This document shows, in pieces, positions 7,219 to 9,017 of a DNA stretch of 9,017 bases (the first letter of the stretch is position 1; each line of letters opens with the position of its first letter). Source of the DNA: an uncultured Thalassospira sp. (lineage in GTDB: Bacteria; Pseudomonadota; Alphaproteobacteria; Rhodospirillales_A; Thalassospiraceae); assembly GCA_946885765.1 (NCBI GenBank), contig CAMPHD010000106.1:1-9017 (forward strand). Direction: 5' to 3'. A program made the position numbers and the translations under genes. Below the pieces are notes generated by a model. The model was not told where the DNA came from. It saw nothing but the letters and a program-made list of their open reading frames with translations, and made no database searches.

Positions 7219-7263
7219 GGATCGGACCCCACATGGCAATGCCATAACCCGATCCATAACCCG
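7219..7263 (+). repeat. Nested inverted repeat and 9-bp direct repeat in the tpiA leader
   Basis: An outer inverted pair, GGATCGG (7219-7225) and CCGATCC (7249-7255), encloses a perfect 13-bp palindrome, ATGGCAATGCCAT (7233-7245). Overlapping these, CATAACCCG occurs twice (7243-7251 and 7255-7263) with a 12-bp period. The block ends just before the tpiA ribosome site. It could be an operator or an RNA element controlling tpiA. Position and symmetry are seen; the function is inference. Confidence 0.55.
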
Positions 7264-7287
7264 TCGCAGCAAGAGGTAGATATACAT

Positions 7288-8043
7288 ATGTCACAGCGCC
7301 GTCCCCTGATCGCCGGAAACTGGAAAATGAACTGCCTGCGTACCGACGGGCTTGCTCTTGCGCGTGGATTGTCTGATCGCGCCAAAGCCAAGGGTGATCT
7401 GGCATGTGATATTCTGGTCTGTCCGCCTGCAACCCTGATTTCCGATGTGGCTGGCGTTACCAACGGCAGTGCGGTCAAAGTGGGCGGGCAGGATTGCCAT
7501 ATTGCGGTTTCGGGTGCGCATACCGGTGATATTGCCGCCCCGATGCTGGCCGATATCGGGGCAAGCCATGTTCTTGTCGGGCATTCCGAACGTCGTGCGG
7601 ATCACGGGGAAAGTTCGACGGTTATCCGTCAGAAAACAATGGCGGCCCATGATGCCGGTCTGATCGCGGTTGTCTGCGTTGGCGAGACCGAGCAGGAACG
7701 CGATCTTGGCGCGACGGTGGCCGTGGTCAATGGCCAGATTGCGGTGTCGGTTCCTGATGAGGCGACGGCGGAAAATACGGTCATTGCCTATGAGCCGGTT
7801 TGGGCGATTGGCACCGGACGGACTGCAAGTGTTGACGAAGTTGCCGAAGTCCATGCTGCAATTCGTGCAGAGCTGACGGCACGATTTGATGATGGTGACA
7901 AATTCAGAATTCTGTATGGTGGTTCGGTCAAGCCGTCCAACGCTGCGGAATTGCTGTCTGTGCCCGATGTTGACGGCGCACTGGTTGGCGGGGCGAGCCT
8001 CAAGGTTGACGATTTTTGGCAAATTATTGAAAGTTGCGCCTAG
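7288..8043 (+). CDS. tpiA: Triosephosphate isomerase
   Basis: Interconverts dihydroxyacetone phosphate and glyceraldehyde 3-phosphate in central carbon metabolism; a cytoplasmic dimer with a TIM-barrel fold. The 251-residue product has the family length. Signature residues are complete: Asn11 and Lys13 in AGNWKMN (9-15), the electrophile His99 in GHSERR (98-103), the catalytic base Glu169 in [11 protein letters not shown] (167-177) including the flexible lid, YGGS (210-213), and phosphate-binding LVGGASL (232-238). The ATG at 7288 is chosen because [14 protein letters not shown] is a normal N-terminus and AGAGG lies 12-16 bases upstream; an in-frame GTG at 7198 would add 30 residues with no family match. 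secG and pyrG follow on the same strand, a common neighbourhood in alphaproteobacteria. A long open frame on the opposite strand of this gene is a coding shadow. Confidence 0.98.
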   Translation: MSQRRPLIAGNWKMNCLRTDGLALARGLSDRAKAKGDLACDILVCPPATLISDVAGVTNGSAVKVGGQDCHIAVSGAHTGDIAAPMLADIGASHVLVGHSERRADHGESSTVIRQKTMAAHDAGLIAVVCVGETEQERDLGATVAVVNGQIAVSVPDEATAENTVIAYEPVWAIGTGRTASVDEVAEVHAAIRAELTARFDDGDKFRILYGGSVKPSNAAELLSVPDVDGALVGGASLKVDDFWQIIESCA

Positions 8044-8085
8044 CCAACTGTCATAAAACACGTTAAATACGCATCAAATTTTTGC

Positions 8086-8115
8086 CCGATCCGGCCATAA
8101 TCATGTTCGGATCGG
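8086..8115 (+). repeat. Inverted repeat in the secG leader
   Basis: CCGATCCG (8086-8093) pairs with CGGATCGG (8108-8115) around a 14-base loop, an 8-bp perfect stem 27 bases before the secG start. No T-run follows, so it is not a standard terminator of tpiA. A -10-like CATAAT (8096-8101) lies in the loop with no clear -35. The right arm shares the 10-mer TCGGATCGGA with the tpiA leader. It may be an operator or a transcript hairpin. Confidence 0.5.
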
Positions 8116-8142
8116 AAGTTTTAGGACAAGAGTTTCGAGACC

Positions 8143-8478
8143 ATGCAAACTGTCATTCTGGTAATTCACCTTCTTCTTGCGCTTGGCATGATTGCCGTCA
8201 TTCTCGTACAGCGCAGCGAGGGCGGTGGGCTTGGTATCGGCGGAAGCGGCGGCGGTGGCGGCGGCGGTAATTTCGGCGTCATGAGTTCGCGCAGTGCTGC
8301 AAACCTTCTTACACGTACCACCGCGATTCTTGCCGGGGCTTTCATGATTACGAGCCTCGCGCTGGCATTGTTGTCCAACACTCATACCCTGCCGACATCC
8401 ATACTGGATCAGGCACCGGCCCCGGCAGCTGAACAACAGCCCGCCGAGGACACCGGACCGGCGGCTCCAACCCGCTAA
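8143..8478 (+). CDS. secG: SecYEG translocon subunit SecG
   Basis: Small inner-membrane subunit that assists SecYEG and SecA in protein export. The 111-residue product has two membrane helices (about 3-22 and 58-79) joined by a loop with the family pattern VILVQRSEGGGLG (about 19-31) and FGVMSSRSAANLLTRTT (44-60). The stretch between is a glycine-rich run with seven consecutive glycines (36-42). The C-terminal tail (about 85-111) is rich in Ala, Pro and Glu, as in other alphaproteobacterial SecG. The ATG at 8143 begins the first helix directly. A weak ribosome site (GAGA close to the start; AGGA 17-20 bases upstream) suggests modest initiation. It lies 99 bp after tpiA with no terminator visible between, so co-transcription is possible; a strong terminator follows. 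Confidence 0.95.
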   Translation: MQTVILVIHLLLALGMIAVILVQRSEGGGLGIGGSGGGGGGGNFGVMSSRSAANLLTRTTAILAGAFMITSLALALLSNTHTLPTSILDQAPAPAAEQQPAEDTGPAAPTR

Positions 8479-8496
8479 AAAACAAACCGACGACCA

Positions 8497-8525
8497 GAGG
8501 CGGCAAACTTGCCGCCTCAATTTTT
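8497..8525 (+). terminator. Intrinsic terminator of secG
   Basis: GAGGCGGCA (8497-8505) and TGCCGCCTC (8510-8518) form a perfect 9-bp stem with the tetraloop AACT, followed by AA and five T residues (8521-8525). It lies 18 bases past the secG stop, so pyrG probably has its own promoter in the 77 bases before its start, where I could not pick a convincing -35/-10 pair. Confidence 0.92.
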
Positions 8526-8602
8526 GATTGTTGTATTCCCCGGTTCGTGATGCACTGAGCGGCATCGAACTGCGGCGTTTTGCTTTGAGATGAGGCAAAG
8601 AC

Positions 8603-9017
8603 ATGACCCGTTATATCTTTATCACCGGTGGCGTTGTTTCTTCGTTGGGCAAGGGCCTGGCGTCTGCTGCTTTGGGGGCCTCGCTTCAGGCGCGCGGATT
8701 TACAGTCCGCCTGCGCAAGCTTGATCCGTATATCAACGTCGATCCGGGCACCATGAGCCCGTATCAGCACGGCGAATGCTATGTGACCGAAGACGGGGCA
8801 GAGACCGACCTTGATCTTGGTCACTATGAACGTTTTACCGGCGTTTCGTCGCGCCGTTCGGATAACGTGACCACCGGCCGTATTTATTCCAGCGTGATTG
8901 CGCGTGAACGTCGCGGCGATTATCTGGGCGGGACCCTTCGCCTAGGACAGTACGAGACCTATCGTGTCGACGGATCCCGGGCGGCGATCAACGCCGTGCA
9001 GTGGGCCGCCGTGGAGG
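8603..9017 (+). CDS. pyrG: CTP synthase, N-terminal part; last 27 codons aberrant
   Basis: Cytoplasmic enzyme that aminates UTP to CTP using ATP and glutamine. The start ATG at 8603 follows GAGG by seven bases. Residues 1-111 match the synthetase (amidoligase) domain closely: [12 protein letters not shown] (7-18, the ATP loop), [20 protein letters not shown] (39-58), [18 protein letters not shown] (61-78), TTGRIYS (90-96) and [10 protein letters not shown] (102-111). The family then continues with VQVIPH, where the UTP-binding and linker regions begin. Here codon 112 onward (8936-9017) instead reads [17 protein letters not shown] and beyond, still open but unlike that part of CTP synthase. 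The gene start is certain; its continuity past 8935 is not. The 3' end is outside the window. Confidence 0.93.
   Translation, partial: MTRYIFITGGVVSSLGKGLASAALGASLQARGFTVRLRKLDPYINVDPGTMSPYQHGECYVTEDGAETDLDLGHYERFTGVSSRRSDNVTTGRIYSSVIARERRGDYLGGTLRLGQYETYRVDGSRAAINAVQWAAVE
8936..9017. other. Aberrant GC-rich tail joined to pyrG (probable junction)
   Basis: These last 82 bases do not encode the expected continuation of CTP synthase. By hand count 55 of 82 are G or C, richer than the flanking genes look. The reading frame stays open across the join. The segment carries CCTAGG (8941-8946), GTCGAC (8966-8971), GGATCC (8972-8977) and CCCGGG (8976-8981). The stretch GGTLRLGQY with GSRAA resembles the GGTMRLGAY region of the CTP synthase glutaminase domain, normally about 300 residues later. 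A contig-end chimera, a collapsed assembly, linker sequence, or a real deletion are all possible. Confidence 0.6.

Larger units (their letters stand above)
6960..7287. other. Divergent control region between ppiD and tpiA
   Basis: This 328-bp spacer holds no gene that I can support. It must contain the promoters of both flanking genes. It is rich in short symmetric elements listed separately: a direct repeat and inverted repeat near ppiD, a hairpin with a -10-like core, an 11-bp palindrome beside TTGACA, a candidate tpiA promoter, and nested inverted and direct repeats in the tpiA leader. Small open frames crossing it lack ribosome sites and resemble no known protein. Confidence 0.85.

Noticed and set aside
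7198..7287. In-frame extension of tpiA upstream from a GTG at 7198
   Set aside because: The extra 30 residues do not match the enzyme family, and the ATG at 7288 has a ribosome site and the normal N-terminus. The extension covers the repeat-rich leader.
7291..8061. A 256-codon open frame antisense to tpiA
   Set aside because: It mirrors tpiA, which has every catalytic motif. The antisense product is Arg/Asn-rich and resembles no family.
8584..8600. Small hairpin CTTTG/CAAAG with the pyrG ribosome site in its loop
   Set aside because: A 5-bp stem with few GC pairs is too weak to count as a regulatory structure without comparative support.
8101..8824. Minus-strand open frames across secG and the pyrG start
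   Set aside because: They are antisense to recognised genes, cross the secG terminator hairpin, and have low-complexity translations.
1..9017. Mobile element, CRISPR array, tRNA, rRNA, toxin-antitoxin or defence system
   Set aside because: No transposase-like frame, terminal repeats, regularly spaced repeats or cloverleaf pattern was seen. All long genes are housekeeping or envelope functions in a known alphaproteobacterial order.

Overview
The window reads as ordinary chromosome from an alphaproteobacterium. The gene content and order (ppiD, trpE, trpG, trpD and trpC on one strand; tpiA, secG and pyrG on the other, with ppiD and tpiA divergent) is a layout known from Rhodospirillales-type genomes. 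The moderately GC-rich coding style would suit Thalassospira or a relative; that genus-level guess is inference from gene order and protein style, not from a search.

Left half (1-4972): four tryptophan-pathway genes lie on the minus strand. trpE (anthranilate synthase component I) is split from trpG-trpD-trpC by a plus-strand gene for a membrane-anchored divergent polysaccharide deacetylase (2240-3415). trpG, trpD and trpC form a tight run (33 bp between trpG and trpD; a 4-base GTGA overlap between trpD and trpC). trpC leaves the window at base 1. Together TrpE and TrpG make anthranilate from chorismate, TrpD adds phosphoribosyl pyrophosphate, and TrpC makes indole-3-glycerol phosphate. A candidate sigma-70 promoter sits just upstream of trpG, and a strong hairpin that can work in both directions separates the convergent 3' ends of the deacetylase gene and trpE.

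Middle (5023-7287): ppiD encodes a membrane-anchored periplasmic parvulin-type chaperone and ends at its own terminator just before trpE. A 328-bp divergent control region separates ppiD from tpiA. It holds several short inverted and direct repeats, including a nested inverted repeat in the tpiA leader.

Right part (7288-9017): tpiA (triosephosphate isomerase) is followed by secG (SecYEG translocon subunit), a clear terminator, and the start of pyrG (CTP synthase). PyrG matches its family through residue 111 (to base 8935). The last 82 bases stay in frame but no longer encode the expected sequence, are GC-richer, and carry a cluster of restriction-type palindromes. I read this as a junction: most likely a contig-end chimera, less likely a real rearrangement.

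I see no mobile element, CRISPR array, rRNA or tRNA gene, and no previously undescribed system. The points most worth a second look are the pyrG junction, the deacetylase gene inside the trp cluster, and the repeat-rich leaders of tpiA and secG.
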